The notes below the pieces were generated by a model. The model was given only the letters and a program-made list of their open reading frames with translations, made no database searches and was not told where the DNA came from. Position numbers and translations under genes: made by a program. 64,000 nucleotides of DNA from Pseudomonas sp. ATCC PTA-122608 (GTDB lineage: Bacteria > Pseudomonadota > Gammaproteobacteria > Pseudomonadales > Pseudomonadaceae). The stretch covers positions 81,720-145,719 of the forward strand of contig NZ_LPNO01000009.1 of the NCBI RefSeq assembly GCF_001952855.1. The letters are read 5' to 3'. This document shows, in pieces, positions 38,468 through 47,287 of the stretch; the first letter of the stretch is position 1; each line of letters begins with the position of its first letter.

Positions 38468-38806
38468 GTGCTCAAACAAATCGGAAAACTCATCACCGAA
38501 CCGTTCCGCAACGGTGACAAGAGCCGGCCGCTGCGCTGGCGCATGGGGATGCGGCTTAACCACATCCACAACGACCTGCACTCCAAGCATCCCAAGCTCT
38601 GGAACGCCATCGTGATGACGGCCAGAACTGCGATCTGCAAGCCATTCGGCCATCGCTGGACCAGGTTCGAGATGGTGAAGTACGGCGACTTTGGTGATTC
38701 CCGGATCTGCAAGCTCTGCCGCATCAGTCACGGGAAGCACCGCGGCGTTGACACCTACCACGAAACACATCGCCAGGGCGGCTGGAACGAGATCGCCAAA
38801 CCCTAA
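38468..38806 (+). CDS. Hypothetical basic protein, 112 residues
   Basis: A strongly basic protein beginning at GTG 38468 behind GAGGT. It contains many His and Lys (HIHNDLHSKHPKLW) and a CKLCR pair with nearby histidines (ISHGKHRGVDTYHE) that could hold zinc. An HNH-like or zinc-ribbon nuclease cannot be excluded, but the HNH core residues are not in order. Function unknown. Confidence 0.6.
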   Translation: MLKQIGKLITEPFRNGDKSRPLRWRMGMRLNHIHNDLHSKHPKLWNAIVMTARTAICKPFGHRWTRFEMVKYGDFGDSRICKLCRISHGKHRGVDTYHETHRQGGWNEIAKP

Positions 38807-38816
38807 CCCACCTTCT

Positions 38817-38836
38817 GCCGCCCAGCGCGGCAAGGA
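38817..38836 (+). other. Hairpin-SD module before 38843 gene
   Basis: GCCGC/GCGGC with loop CCAGC is followed at once by AAGGA, the ribosome site for the ATG at 38843. Confidence 0.65.
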
Positions 38837-38842
38837 CACCAC

Positions 38843-39061
38843 ATGTTCGCATTCAAACTCACCCTGATCCTGCTGGGCGCTTTGCTGTACCTGATCGGCA
38901 GCGGCTGCTGGTTCTTCTGGATCGCCCCGCTCCTTCTGGCGGACGGCGAAACAGCCGACATCCTCTACGCCTTCGCCGGCACCTGCGGTTGGATGCTGAT
39001 CACCTTCAGCCTGGTAGTTCACATCATCAAGACAGCGCGGCCCACGGCCTGCGGGAGGTAG
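38843..39061 (+). CDS. Small membrane protein, two spans
   Basis: A 72-residue protein with two hydrophobic segments (about residues 4-33, split by SGCWFFW, and 42-63) and short basic ends. It has no signal-peptide cleavage site. It lies between accessory genes and xis. Phage proteins of this size in the left operon are often superinfection-exclusion or host-takeover factors, but nothing specific is recognised. Confidence 0.6.
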   Translation: MFAFKLTLILLGALLYLIGSGCWFFWIAPLLLADGETADILYAFAGTCGWMLITFSLVVHIIKTARPTACGR

Positions 39062-39063
39062 CT

Positions 39064-39297
39064 ATGGCAAAAGTCCTGGCGCAGATTACGGTCAAGCTGC
39101 CGCGCCTAATGGAGGCCGGCGAATACAGGAAGTTGCGGTACGTCGGCGGAAAGCCGAGCCTGCAGCAATTGAAAAAATGGATTGAGGATGGCGAAGTGAT
39201 TGGGGAGGTGAAAGGAGGGATGTATTTCGTCGACGTGCAGGCGGCTGTGATGGGGTCGAGTGACCCGCTGCTGGCCAAAATGCTGGAGCTCGGGTGA
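39064..39297 (+). CDS. xis: Excisionase-like protein
   Basis: A 77-residue protein directly upstream of int. The segment SLQQLKKWIEDGEVIGEVKGGMYFVD follows the winged-helix pattern of lambda-type excisionases: recognition helix with K-W, acidic turn, then wing strand. It bends DNA and directs the integrase to excise. GGGAGG lies before its ATG, and its stop overlaps the integrase ATG by one base. Confidence 0.75.
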   Translation: MAKVLAQITVKLPRLMEAGEYRKLRYVGGKPSLQQLKKWIEDGEVIGEVKGGMYFVDVQAAVMGSSDPLLAKMLELG

Positions 39298-40433
39298 TGG
39301 CGGCCCGGCCCCGCACGCTACAGAACAGAAAGCTGCCGGCCAACCTGTACCCAAACGGGAAGTACTGGCGGTACCGAAACCCGGTCACCGGCGTGATGAC
39401 CAGCATCAACCGCCCTCTGGAGGAGGCAATCAAGCTGGCCCGGGCGGCTAATCTCAAGTTCGCCGAGTTGGTCGTCGATGACGGTTCGCTTCTGGCTGTA
39501 CTGACCGGCGACCGCTTGCCTATCGTGAGCAACCTGCTCACGCGATTCGAAGAAGAGTGGCTGCCGGACCGGTCATATGCCGTGCGCACCCTGGAGGAAA
39601 TCAAGTTCAAGCTTGAGCGGTACCGACAGGATCTGGGCGACCGGCTAATAGGTCAGCTGGACGTGCTGGCCATGGCCGAGTACCTCGACAACTTCAGCAA
39701 CAACGCCTACACGAAGCACCGCGGGCTGTGGGTGCAGATCTTTGCCTTTGCGGTAGCCAAGGGCCTGGCCGAGCGCAACAACGCAGAACTGACTCTGGTG
39801 AAGAAAGAAGCCGAGAAGAAGCGACAGCGCCACACGTTTGACGGTTTGAAGTTGATCATCGAGGCAGTGACCACGCCGCCCTGGCTGAAGCGGGCAATCC
39901 GCCTGGCCCTGGCCAGCCTTCAGCGCCGGGACGACATCGTCACCTGGCTAAAGTCAGCGGCCGACATGGAAAAGAACACGCTGACCGTCTCCCCTGGGAA
40001 GACCCAGGGTTATGAGAACCCGGTGCACCTCAAAATCACCATGGGTGCAGCGCTGCGGGAGGTGGTCGGGGAATGCCTGCGCTCGCCGCTCGCTTCGCCA
40101 TACCTGATCCACTACAAGCCCAAGGCCCGCCGTCGGGAACAGATCGACGCCAAGGACCACTGGACATCGGTGACGCCTGACTACCTGACCAAGGAGTTCA
40201 GCAAAGCCAGGGACGCAGCGCATGCCTACGACCATGTGCCGGCCGGTGAGCGACCCACTTTTCACGAGATCCGCGCATTGGGTGCCTGGCTGTATGAGCA
40301 GCAGAAATTCCCACAGGAATACATCCAGGCGCTCATGGGGCACGCGGACGAGAAGATGACGAAGCACTATCAGGAGGGGCACGACGAAAAGAAGATCGAG
40401 TATCTGGAGGTGGGCGCCGAATTGGCGTTCTGA
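39297..40433 (+). CDS. int: Prophage integrase, lambda Int type
   Basis: A 378-residue tyrosine recombinase with lambda Int architecture: arm-binding N-terminal domain (KLPANLYPNGKYWRYRNP), core-binding domain, and catalytic domain with Arg210 in LQRRDD, Lys235, His323-x2-Arg326 (HEIRALGAWLYEQQ), His349 in LMGH and Tyr358. It lies 110 bases from the 3' end of tRNA-Val, its attachment site, with tandem repeats between them that could be its arm sites. An alternative GTG start lies one codon earlier. Confidence 0.96.
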   Translation: MAARPRTLQNRKLPANLYPNGKYWRYRNPVTGVMTSINRPLEEAIKLARAANLKFAELVVDDGSLLAVLTGDRLPIVSNLLTRFEEEWLPDRSYAVRTLEEIKFKLERYRQDLGDRLIGQLDVLAMAEYLDNFSNNAYTKHRGLWVQIFAFAVAKGLAERNNAELTLVKKEAEKKRQRHTFDGLKLIIEAVTTPPWLKRAIRLALASLQRRDDIVTWLKSAADMEKNTLTVSPGKTQGYENPVHLKITMGAALREVVGECLRSPLASPYLIHYKPKARRREQIDAKDHWTSVTPDYLTKEFSKARDAAHAYDHVPAGERPTFHEIRALGAWLYEQQKFPQEYIQALMGHADEKMTKHYQEGHDEKKIEYLEVGAELAF

Positions 40434-40439
40434 GGTGGG

Positions 40440-40472
40440 AGTTTTGCAAAAGTTTTGCAAAAGTTTTGCAAA
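40440..40472. repeat. Three tandem 11-bp repeats, candidate integrase arm sites
   Basis: The unit AGTTTTGCAAA occurs three times without gaps, between the integrase stop and the attachment site. Each unit contains the palindrome TTTGCAAA. Position and spacing of one helical turn suit arm-type integrase binding. Confidence 0.65.
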
Positions 40473-40483
40473 TCGCAGAAAGC

Positions 40484-40512
40484 AAAAAGGGGTCACCGTT
40501 TCCGGTGCCCCC
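40484..40512 (-). terminator. Terminator downstream of tRNA-Val
   Basis: On the minus strand GGGG and CACCG pair with CGGTG and CCCC around a GAAA loop with one bulge, followed by TTTTT. It is in phage DNA beyond attR and would end the tRNA-Val transcript before it runs antisense into int. Confidence 0.75.
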
Positions 40513-40542
40513 TCTAGACCGCCCAGCAGAGCGGATTTTGTT

Positions 40543-40619
40543 TGGTAGGCGCGATTGGACTCGAACCAACGACCCCCACCATGTCAAGGTGGTGCTCTAA
40601 CCAACTGAGCTACGTGCCT
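40543..40619 (-). tRNA. tRNA-Val(GAC), prophage attachment site (attR)
   Basis: A 77-base tRNA including encoded CCA. The anticodon loop TTGACAT gives GAC. T-loop GGTTCGAGTCC and D-arm AGCTCAGTTGGTTAGAGC are normal. The acceptor stem pairs AGGCACG with CGCGCCT, leaving an A-C mismatch at the fifth pair (A5-C68). The 3' half faces the prophage, so it comes from phage DNA in a lysogen, and the mismatch probably reflects a base difference between attP and the host gene. Confidence 0.93.
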
Positions 40620-40803
40620 GCTGTGAGGCGGCATTCTACGGAATTCCCGAGGGGTGTCAACACCTTTTTTGCAGCTAAGCCTATGAATATGCGAATTTTT
40701 TATTTGTGCGCGGCACGACGGTATTTTTCCGGTGGCTGGCAGCGGATTTTCAACTCAGGTAGGATCGGCGCACTCGTAAAAAATATAAAACAGAGGTTCC
40801 AGG

Positions 40804-42087
40804 ATGGCGAACACCCCCTACCCCCAGTCGTATTACGCCGCGTCTGCGAATGCGGTACCTCCTCGCCCTGAGCTGCAAGGTGAAGTCGAAACCGATGTGT
40901 GTGTGATTGGCGCTGGCTATACCGGTCTTTCCAGCGCGCTGTTCCTGCTGGAGAACGGTTTTCGCGTGACAGTGCTGGAAGCCGCCAAGGTGGGGTTTGG
41001 CGCGTCGGGCCGCAACGGTGGGCAGATCGTCAACAGTTACAGCCGTGATATCGATGTGATTGAGCGCAGTGTCGGCCCCAAGCAGGCGCAGTTGCTGGGC
41101 GCGATGGCGTTTGAAGGCGGCAAGATCATTCGGGAGCGTGTGGCCAAGTATCAGATCCAGTGCGACTTGAAGGACGGCGGTGTGTTCGCAGCCCTGAACA
41201 GGAAGCACATGGGCCACCTGGAGTCGCAAAAGCGCCTGTGGGAGCGTTACGGGCACACCCAACTGGAGTTGCTGGATGAGCGCCGCATTCGCGAAGTGGT
41301 CGCCTGTGACAACTATGTAGGCGGCCTGCTGGACATGAGCGGCGGGCACATTCACCCGCTGAACCTGGCGCTGGGCGAAGCGGCTGCGGTGGAATCCCTC
41401 GGCGGCACGATCTACGAGCAGTCGGCGGCGATTCGCATTGAGCGCGGCGCCAATCCGGTGGTGCATACAGCCCACGGCAAGGTCAGGGCCAAGTTCATTA
41501 TCGTCGCGGGCAATGCTTACCTCGGGAACCTGGTACCGGAGCTGGCAGCCAAGTCGATGCCGTGCGGTACGCAGGTCATCACGACCGCGCCACTGGGCGA
41601 TGAGCTGGCGAAGACGCTGCTGCCGCAGGATTACTGCGTCGAGGACTGTAATTACTTGCTGGACTACTACCGCCTGACCAGCGACAAGCGCCTGATTTTC
41701 GGCGGTGGCGTGGTGTATGGCGCGCGAGACCCGGCGAATATCGAAGCGATCATCCGGCCGAAGATGCTCAAGGCGTTCCCGCAGCTCAAGGACGTGAAGA
41801 TCGACTACGCCTGGACCGGCAATTTCCTGCTGACCCTGTCGCGTCTGCCGCAGGTCGGTCGCCTGGGGGATAACATCTACTATTCCCAGGGCTGCAGCGG
41901 CCATGGCGTGACGTACACCCACTTGGCGGGCAAGGTGCTGGCGGAAGCACTGAGAGGCCAGGCTGAGCGTTTTGATGCGTTTGCCGACCTGCCACACTAC
42001 CCGTTCCCAGGCGGGCAACTGTTGCGCACGCCGTTTGCGGCGCTGGGGGCCTGGTACTACGGGCTGCGGGACAAGCTGGGGTTCTAA
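40804..42087 (+). CDS. puuB: FAD-dependent oxidoreductase, gamma-glutamylputrescine oxidase type
   Basis: A 427-residue DAO-family flavoenzyme. VCVIGAGYTGLSSALFLLE (about 32-50) is the dinucleotide-binding fold, and GASGRNGGQIV, LDMSGGHIHPLNLALG, YSQGCSGHGVTYTHLAG are typical of PuuB/PauB enzymes that oxidise gamma-glutamylputrescine in polyamine catabolism. It is the first host gene after the prophage and stands alone between tRNA genes. Substrate is inferred from family resemblance, since other amino-group substrates are possible in Pseudomonas. Confidence 0.82.
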   Translation: MANTPYPQSYYAASANAVPPRPELQGEVETDVCVIGAGYTGLSSALFLLENGFRVTVLEAAKVGFGASGRNGGQIVNSYSRDIDVIERSVGPKQAQLLGAMAFEGGKIIRERVAKYQIQCDLKDGGVFAALNRKHMGHLESQKRLWERYGHTQLELLDERRIREVVACDNYVGGLLDMSGGHIHPLNLALGEAAAVESLGGTIYEQSAAIRIERGANPVVHTAHGKVRAKFIIVAGNAYLGNLVPELAAKSMPCGTQVITTAPLGDELAKTLLPQDYCVEDCNYLLDYYRLTSDKRLIFGGGVVYGARDPANIEAIIRPKMLKAFPQLKDVKIDYAWTGNFLLTLSRLPQVGRLGDNIYYSQGCSGHGVTYTHLAGKVLAEALRGQAERFDAFADLPHYPFPGGQLLRTPFAALGAWYYGLRDKLGF

Positions 42088-42150
42088 TCCCGGATCGCGG
42101 GGCTGGCTTGCCGGCCCCGCACACCAAGCTCCGAGCCAAATCGCAGACAC

Positions 42151-42180
42151 AAAAAACCCCGGTCTTTCGACCAGGGTCTT
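42151..42180 (-). terminator. Terminator after tRNA-Asp (possibly bidirectional)
   Basis: ACCCCGGTC pairs imperfectly with GACCAGGGT around a TTTC loop. The minus strand then has six T residues and the plus strand CTTT. It ends the tRNA cluster on one side and may end puuB transcripts on the other. Confidence 0.72.
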
Positions 42181-42251
42181 TGCTATCGATCCAACCAAGC
42201 CAGCGGCTTGCTTTGGCGTCTCAGGGCGTTCAGTGGGCCCTGGAACAGATA

Positions 42252-42328
42252 TGGCGCAGCGGACGGGACTCGAACCCGCGACCCCCGGCGTGACAGGCCG
42301 GTATTCTAACCGACTGAACTACCGCTGC
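42252..42328 (-). tRNA. tRNA-Asp(GTC), second copy in transcript
   Basis: 77 bases with encoded CCA. Acceptor GCAGCGG/CCGCTGC is perfect, anticodon loop CTGTCAC gives GTC, and T-loop GGTTCGAGTCC is normal. It is identical to the copy at 42434-42510. Confidence 0.96.
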
Positions 42329-42433
42329 GTATCGCTCAGACTGCTGAAGTGTCACCTTCAACCGTCTTCAAACATCTGACTGATCAGCCTTGGCTGTTCA
42401 ATCTCAAATCTGAAACATCAGACCTGGAAAATA

Positions 42434-42510
42434 TGGCGCAGCGGACGGGACTCGAACCCGCGACCCCCGGCGTGACAGGCCGGTATTCTAACCGACTGAA
42501 CTACCGCTGC
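42434..42510 (-). tRNA. tRNA-Asp(GTC), first copy in transcript
   Basis: Identical in sequence to the tRNA-Asp at 42252-42328, at a distance of 182 bases. It is transcribed after tRNA-Val(TAC) and before the second copy, so the three form one minus-strand tRNA operon. Confidence 0.96.
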
Positions 42511-42565
42511 GCGTCGGTGCAACCTTTAACGTTGCGTCTTGCCCGAAGGCAAAACTCTCAAGAAG

Positions 42566-42641
42566 TGGTGGGTGATGACGGGATCGAACCGCCGACCCTC
42601 TGCTTGTAAGGCAGATGCTCTCCCAGCTGAGCTAATCACCC
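42566..42641 (-). tRNA. tRNA-Val(TAC)
   Basis: 76 bases with encoded CCA. Acceptor GGGTGAT/ATCACCC is perfect, the anticodon loop CTTACAA gives TAC, and the T-arm GGCGGTTCGATCCCGTC is regular. First gene of the tRNA cluster. Confidence 0.96.
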
Positions 42642-42748
42642 TTTGCTTCGTTGAGGCCGCGAAATTTACGCAGGTAGCGGACCTAAGTCAATAGCCTGCT
42701 TGAAGTTTTTCTGAAAAAGACAAAATCACTTCAAGACCGTGACCCACC

Positions 42749-43513
42749 CTACTCGCTGTAAATCATCTTCTTGCTCATGCCACCGTCGACCACGAACTCC
42801 TGCCCCGTGACAAACCCGGCATTGCGCGACAGCAACCATGCCACCATCGCCGCCACGTCTTCCACAGTGCCTACCCTGCCCGCCGGGTGCTGGGCGTGAT
42901 CGGCATCCGTCAGCGGCTCGGCACGGCGTGCAGCCGGGTCACGGGCATCGATCCAGCCCGGGCTGACGGCATTGACCCGCACTTCCGGCCCAAGGCTCAT
43001 GGCCAGCGCATGGGTGAGGGCCAGCAAACCACCCTTGCTCGCCGCGTAAGCCTCCGTATCCGGCTCCGACTGACGGGCCCGGGTCGACGCCAGGTTAACG
43101 ATGGCACCACCATGGGCCCGCAGATACGGCGCACAGTGCTTGGCCAGCAGCATCGGCCCACTGAGGTTGACCGCCATTACGCGGTTCCAGTAAGCCAGGT
43201 CGAGACTTTCCAGGGTGATGTTGCGTGGATCGGCCACCGCCGCATTGCACACCAGCGCATCCAGGCGCCCGAACTGGCCGAGCACCTCGGCCACGCCCAG
43301 GGCAACCTGCCGCTCATCCGCCACGTCCATGGTGATAAACCAGGCGTTGTCGCCCAGCACCTTGGACACCTTGGAACCGCGCTCGCGATCCAGGTCGGTA
43401 AGCACCACCTGCCAGCCTTCGCTGATCAGCCAGGCGGCAATCCCCAGGCCGATGCCCCGCGCCGCGCCAGTCACCAATGCGACGCGCCCGTTACTTGCGC
43501 CCGCCGCCTCCAT
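42749..43513 (-). CDS. Short-chain dehydrogenase/reductase
   Basis: A 254-residue classical SDR. The NAD(P)-binding motif is TGAARGIG, with LTDLDRE suggesting NAD preference (Asp after strand 2). CNAAVADP replaces NNAG. The catalytic Ser lies in LASTRA and the Tyr-Lys pair in YAASKGG, with PGWID after it and a C-terminal [10 protein letters not shown]. Substrate is unknown. The start at 43513 has GAGTGG upstream; a GTG at 43528 overlapping the metZ stop is the alternative. It is co-directional with metZ and probably in its operon. Confidence 0.88.
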   Translation of the reverse strand: MEAAGASNGRVALVTGAARGIGLGIAAWLISEGWQVVLTDLDRERGSKVSKVLGDNAWFITMDVADERQVALGVAEVLGQFGRLDALVCNAAVADPRNITLESLDLAYWNRVMAVNLSGPMLLAKHCAPYLRAHGGAIVNLASTRARQSEPDTEAYAASKGGLLALTHALAMSLGPEVRVNAVSPGWIDARDPAARRAEPLTDADHAQHPAGRVGTVEDVAAMVAWLLSRNAGFVTGQEFVVDGGMSKKMIYSE

Positions 43514-43524
43514 GGACCACTCGA

Positions 43525-44736
43525 TCACAGGGCAGCCAACCCACGGGCCAGATCGGCCTGCAAGTCAGTAACGTCTTCCAGGCCCACGGCAATGCGGATC
43601 AGGCTGTCGCGGATACCGGCCGCTTCACGCTCCTGCGGCGCCAGACGCCCGTGGGACGTGGTGCTTGGGTGCGTGATGGTGGTCTTGCTGTCACCCAGGT
43701 TGGCGGTGATGGAAATCAGGCGGGTTGCATCGATAAAGCGCCACGCGCCCTCTTTGCCGCCCTTGACTTCGAAACTCACCACCGCGCCAAAACCTCGCTG
43801 CTGGCGCTGGGCCAACGCGTGTTGCGGGTGGCTCTTGAGGCCAGCGTAGTGGACTTTCTCGATGCCGTCCTGCTGTTCCAGCCACTCGGCCAGGGCCTGG
43901 GCGTTGGCGCAATGGGCCTTCATCCGCAGGCTCAGGGTTTCCAGGCCTTTGAGGAAGATCCAGGCATTGAACGGGCTCAGGGTCGGGCCGGCGGTGCGCA
44001 AGAAGCCCACCACTTCCTTCATCTGCTCGCTGCGACCGGCAACCACGCCGCCCATGCAACGGCCCTGGCCGTCGATGAACTTGGTAGCCGAATGCACAAC
44101 GATGTCTGCGCCCAGCTTCAGCGGCTGTTGCAGCGCCGGGGTGCAGAAGCAGTTGTCGACGATCAGCATTGCGCCCTTGGCGTGGGCCACTTCGGACAAT
44201 GCGGCGATGTCTACCAGCTCGGCCAACGGATTGGACGGCGACTCGACGAACAGCAATTTGGTGTTGGCCTTGATGGCCGCATCCCAGCCGGACAGGTCCG
44301 CCAACGGCACGTAGTCGACTTCAATGCCAAAGCGCTTGAAGTACTTCTCGAACAGGCTGATGGTCGAACCAAACACGCTGCGCGACACCAAGACGTGATC
44401 GCCGGCGCTGCACAGGCTCATGACCACCGCGAGAATCGCGGCCATGCCGGTGGCAGTGGCGACAGCTTGCTCGGCGCCTTCCAGCGCGGCGATACGCTCT
44501 TCGAACGCACGCACGGTAGGATTGGTGTAGCGCGAATACACGTTGCCCGGCACTTCACCGGCAAAACGCGCAGCGGCGTCGGCGGCAGTGCGGAACACAT
44601 AGCTGGAGGTAAAGAACATCGGGTCACCGTGCTCACCTTCCGGGGTGCGGTGCTGGCCGGCGCGCACAGCCAGGGTATCGAAAGCTACGCCATCGAGGTC
44701 GCTGTCCAAGCGACCGGCATCCCATTCCTGACTCAT
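43525..44736 (-). CDS. metZ: O-succinylhomoserine sulfhydrylase
   Basis: A 403-residue PLP enzyme of the Cys/Met metabolism family. [12 protein letters not shown] carries the Schiff-base lysine, YSRYTNPT and GMAAI the cofactor contacts. It makes homocysteine from O-succinylhomoserine and sulfide, the direct sulfhydrylation route Pseudomonas uses for methionine. It follows purF, as in Pseudomonas genomes generally, with a REPIN in between. Confidence 0.95.
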   Translation of the reverse strand: MSQEWDAGRLDSDLDGVAFDTLAVRAGQHRTPEGEHGDPMFFTSSYVFRTAADAAARFAGEVPGNVYSRYTNPTVRAFEERIAALEGAEQAVATATGMAAILAVVMSLCSAGDHVLVSRSVFGSTISLFEKYFKRFGIEVDYVPLADLSGWDAAIKANTKLLFVESPSNPLAELVDIAALSEVAHAKGAMLIVDNCFCTPALQQPLKLGADIVVHSATKFIDGQGRCMGGVVAGRSEQMKEVVGFLRTAGPTLSPFNAWIFLKGLETLSLRMKAHCANAQALAEWLEQQDGIEKVHYAGLKSHPQHALAQRQQRGFGAVVSFEVKGGKEGAWRFIDATRLISITANLGDSKTTITHPSTTSHGRLAPQEREAAGIRDSLIRIAVGLEDVTDLQADLARGLAAL

Positions 44737-44789
44737 GCTCTACTCCTCAACTCGAATGCTTTAACGATTCAAACGCCCCAGGGATAACC

Positions 44790-44889
44790 TGTAGGAGCGA
44801 GCTTGCTCGCGAAGAGCTCAAGGATAACGCGCTCATTCAGAATGCCCGCGTTATCGTTGATGACCTTCGCGAGCAAGCTCGCTCCTACA
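44790..44889. repeat. REPIN (paired REP), A-type
   Basis: Two inverted copies with core GGAGCGAGCTTGCTCGCG (44790-44814 and 44865-44889) flank a 50-base loop in the metZ-purF gap. This is the extragenic palindrome type of the P. fluorescens group, able to form a long cruciform or RNA hairpin. Confidence 0.88.
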
Positions 44890-44922
44890 TTATCAGCCAC
44901 CGGTATCAGGGCCAGTGTCTAC

Positions 44923-46428
44923 TCAGTTGTTGTACAGATCGATGATCGCACTGACCGCCTGGGTCTTGATCTTCGAGGAATCGTTACGGGCCTGCTCGAT
45001 CTTGTTCAGGTAGGCCTCGTCGACATCGCCGGTGACGTACTTGCCGTCGAACACCGCGCAGTCGAACTCATCAATCTTGATCTTGCCACCACCGACGGCC
45101 TCGATCAGGTCCGGCAGGTCCTGGTAGATCAGCCAGTCGGCGCCAATCAGGTCCGCAACGTCCTGGGTTGAACGATTGTGGGCGATCAGTTCGTGGGCGC
45201 TCGGCATGTCGATGCCGTACACGTTCGGGTAACGCACGGCAGGCGCGGCAGAACAGAAGTAAACGTTCTTCGCACCGGCTTCGCGGGCCATCTGGATGAT
45301 CTGCTTGCAGGTGGTGCCGCGCACGATGGAGTCATCCACCAGCATCACGTTCTTGCCGCGGAATTCCAGCTCGATCGCATTGAGCTTCTGGCGCACCGAC
45401 TTCTTGCGAGCGGCCTGGCCGGGCATGATGAAGGTACGGCCGATGTAGCGGTTCTTGACGAAGCCTTCGCGGAACTTCACGCCCAGGTGGTTCGCCAGCT
45501 CCAGCGCTGCGGTGCGGCTGGTATCCGGAATCGGGATAACCACGTCGATGTCGTGATCAGGACGCTCGCGCAGGATCTTGTCCGCCAGCTTCTCGCCCAT
45601 GCGCAGACGCGCCTTGTACACCGAAACACCGTCGATGATCGAATCCGGACGCGCCAGGTAGACGTGTTCGAAGATGCACGGGGTGAGTTTCGGGTTCAGC
45701 GCGCACTGACGGGTGTGCAGCTTGCCGTCTTCAGTGATGTAGACCGCTTCGCCTGGCGCCAGGTCGCGGATCAGGGTGAAGCCCAGCACGTCCAGGGACA
45801 CGCTTTCGGAGGCGATCATGTACTCGACGCCTTCGTCGGTGTGACGCTGGCCGAACACGATTGGACGGATGCCGTGGGGGTCGCGGAAACCGACGATGCC
45901 GTAGCCGGTCACCATCGCTACGACGGCATAACCACCGACGCAACGGTTGTGCACGTCAGTCACGGCAGCGAACACGTCTTCTTCGGTCGGCTGCAGCTTG
46001 CCGCGCTGGGCCAGCTCGTGAGCGAACACGTTCAGCAGGACTTCGGAGTCCGAGTTGGTGTTGACGTGGCGCAGGTCAGATTCGTAAATCTCCTTGGCCA
46101 GCTGTTCAACGTTGGTCAGGTTGCCGTTGTGCGCCAGGGTGATGCCATACGGCGAGTTGACGTAGAACGGCTGGGCTTCGGCCGAGGTCGAGCTGCCCGC
46201 TGTCGGGTAGCGCACGTGGCCAATGCCCATGTGCCCGACCAGGCGCTGCATGTGGCGCTGATGGAACACGTCACGCACCAGACCATTGTCCTTGCGCAGG
46301 AATAACCGGCCGTCGTGGCTGGTCACAATACCGGCAGCATCCTGGCCGCGGTGCTGGAGGACGGTTAGCGCGTCATACAGCGCCTGATTCACGTTCGACT
46401 TACCGACGATACCGACGATGCCACACAT
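44923..46428 (-). CDS. purF: Amidophosphoribosyltransferase
   Basis: A 501-residue enzyme for the first step of purine synthesis. With the start at 46428 the protein begins MCGIVGI, so Cys2 becomes the N-terminal glutaminase nucleophile after Met removal; the longer frame (three extra codons) would block it. The phosphoribosyltransferase motif [13 protein letters not shown] lies near residue 370. It follows cvpA, the conserved cvpA-purF pair. Confidence 0.97.
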   Translation of the reverse strand: MCGIVGIVGKSNVNQALYDALTVLQHRGQDAAGIVTSHDGRLFLRKDNGLVRDVFHQRHMQRLVGHMGIGHVRYPTAGSSTSAEAQPFYVNSPYGITLAHNGNLTNVEQLAKEIYESDLRHVNTNSDSEVLLNVFAHELAQRGKLQPTEEDVFAAVTDVHNRCVGGYAVVAMVTGYGIVGFRDPHGIRPIVFGQRHTDEGVEYMIASESVSLDVLGFTLIRDLAPGEAVYITEDGKLHTRQCALNPKLTPCIFEHVYLARPDSIIDGVSVYKARLRMGEKLADKILRERPDHDIDVVIPIPDTSRTAALELANHLGVKFREGFVKNRYIGRTFIMPGQAARKKSVRQKLNAIELEFRGKNVMLVDDSIVRGTTCKQIIQMAREAGAKNVYFCSAAPAVRYPNVYGIDMPSAHELIAHNRSTQDVADLIGADWLIYQDLPDLIEAVGGGKIKIDEFDCAVFDGKYVTGDVDEAYLNKIEQARNDSSKIKTQAVSAIIDLYNN

Positions 46429-46469
46429 GCGACGCAACCCCTACTTAATGAATCTTGACTGAACACAAC

Positions 46470-47027
46470 TTACTGAGGCGTTTTGGCCGGCAAGAGGTGT
46501 TCCTTGAACGGAAGATCAGCGGGTACGCTGATCCCGCTGGCCAGCCACTGACTGCTCCACCCCAAAATGAGGTTTTTGGACCAATCTGCAACCAATAGAA
46601 ATTTTGGCACGAGTACAGACTCCTGCCACCACGAATCCTGCTGTACCGGCCCCAGGCTCAACAGCCCGACCGCCACAACCACCAGCAAGCCGCCACGCGC
46701 GGCGCCGAAGGCCATGCCGAGAAATCGATCGGTCCCGGAGAGGCCGGTGACGCGTATCAATTCGCCGATAAGATAATTGACCATTGCCCCCACCAACAAT
46801 GTGGCGATGAACATGATGGCGCAGCCCGCGATGACGCGAGCCGAAGGTGTTTCGATGTATCCGGCCAGGTAGACGGACAATGAACCGCCGAACATCCAGG
46901 CTACAACCCCTGCGATGATCCATGTCAGCAGCGACAATGCTTCTTTAACGAAGCCGCGGCTCAGACTGATCAAAGCGGAGATGGCGACGATTGCAACGAT
47001 CGCCCAATCAACCCAGGTAAATGGCAC
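46470..47027 (-). CDS. cvpA: CvpA family membrane protein
   Basis: A 185-residue inner-membrane protein with four hydrophobic segments (about 6-22, 29-53, 65-84 and 103-123) and the opening FTWVDWAIVAIVAISALISL with the SRGFVKEALSL signature. CvpA is needed for colicin V production in E. coli and for envelope functions. It is co-transcribed with purF, 41 bases apart. Confidence 0.93.
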   Translation of the reverse strand: MPFTWVDWAIVAIVAISALISLSRGFVKEALSLLTWIIAGVVAWMFGGSLSVYLAGYIETPSARVIAGCAIMFIATLLVGAMVNYLIGELIRVTGLSGTDRFLGMAFGAARGGLLVVVAVGLLSLGPVQQDSWWQESVLVPKFLLVADWSKNLILGWSSQWLASGISVPADLPFKEHLLPAKTPQ

Positions 47028-47165
47028 AGTTCAGCCTACAGACGGATAAGGCGGCGCATTTTAGCAGAGCGCCGGGCTATCGGTAAGCTGTGATTGGCTG
47101 TGCATTTGAAATCAATGAGTTATAGGGGAATGGAAACCGACCTGTCGCGGCACACCCAAAACACC

Positions 47166-47255
47166 TGTGGGAGCGGGCTTGCTCGCGAAGGCGGTGGGCC
47201 AGCCAATAAATCTGCTGACTGATTCACCGCATTCGCGAGCAAGCCCGCTCCCACA
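47166..47255. repeat. REPIN (paired REP), G-type
   Basis: Two inverted copies with core GGAGCGGGCTTGCTCGCG (47166-47190 and 47232-47255) lie between cvpA and the SPOR gene. They differ from the A-type by one base pair in the stem (GGG/CCC instead of GAG/CTC). Confidence 0.88.
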
Positions 47256-47287
47256 TTGACCGCACTCCAGCTTGAATCCTTGCAGCC

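Larger units (their letters stand above)
1..40545. mobile_element. Lambda-like siphoprophage in tRNA-Val (left end outside window)
   Basis: This block has a complete set of lambdoid modules in genome order: late operon on the minus strand (lysis, tail, head, terminase), replication, immunity, then a plus-strand left operon ending in xis and int. The integrase gene ends about 110 bases from the 3' end of a tRNA-Val gene, the usual attachment position for this integrase class. Head genes are HK97-type (capsid, prohead protease, P27 small terminase) and the tail tip follows the lambda H-M-L-K-J order. The sequence at 1-98 has no copy of the tRNA 3' end, so attL lies to the left of the window. 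No essential module looks broken, so it may be inducible. Confidence 0.95.

Noticed and set aside
40750..42198. 482-codon minus-strand frame opposite puuB
   Set aside because: Antisense shadow of a clear flavoenzyme; composition rich in Gln, His and Arg and no domain.
44790..44889. Inverted repeats after metZ/purF as terminators
   Set aside because: They match the dispersed REPIN family and lack T tracts, so they are listed as repeats.
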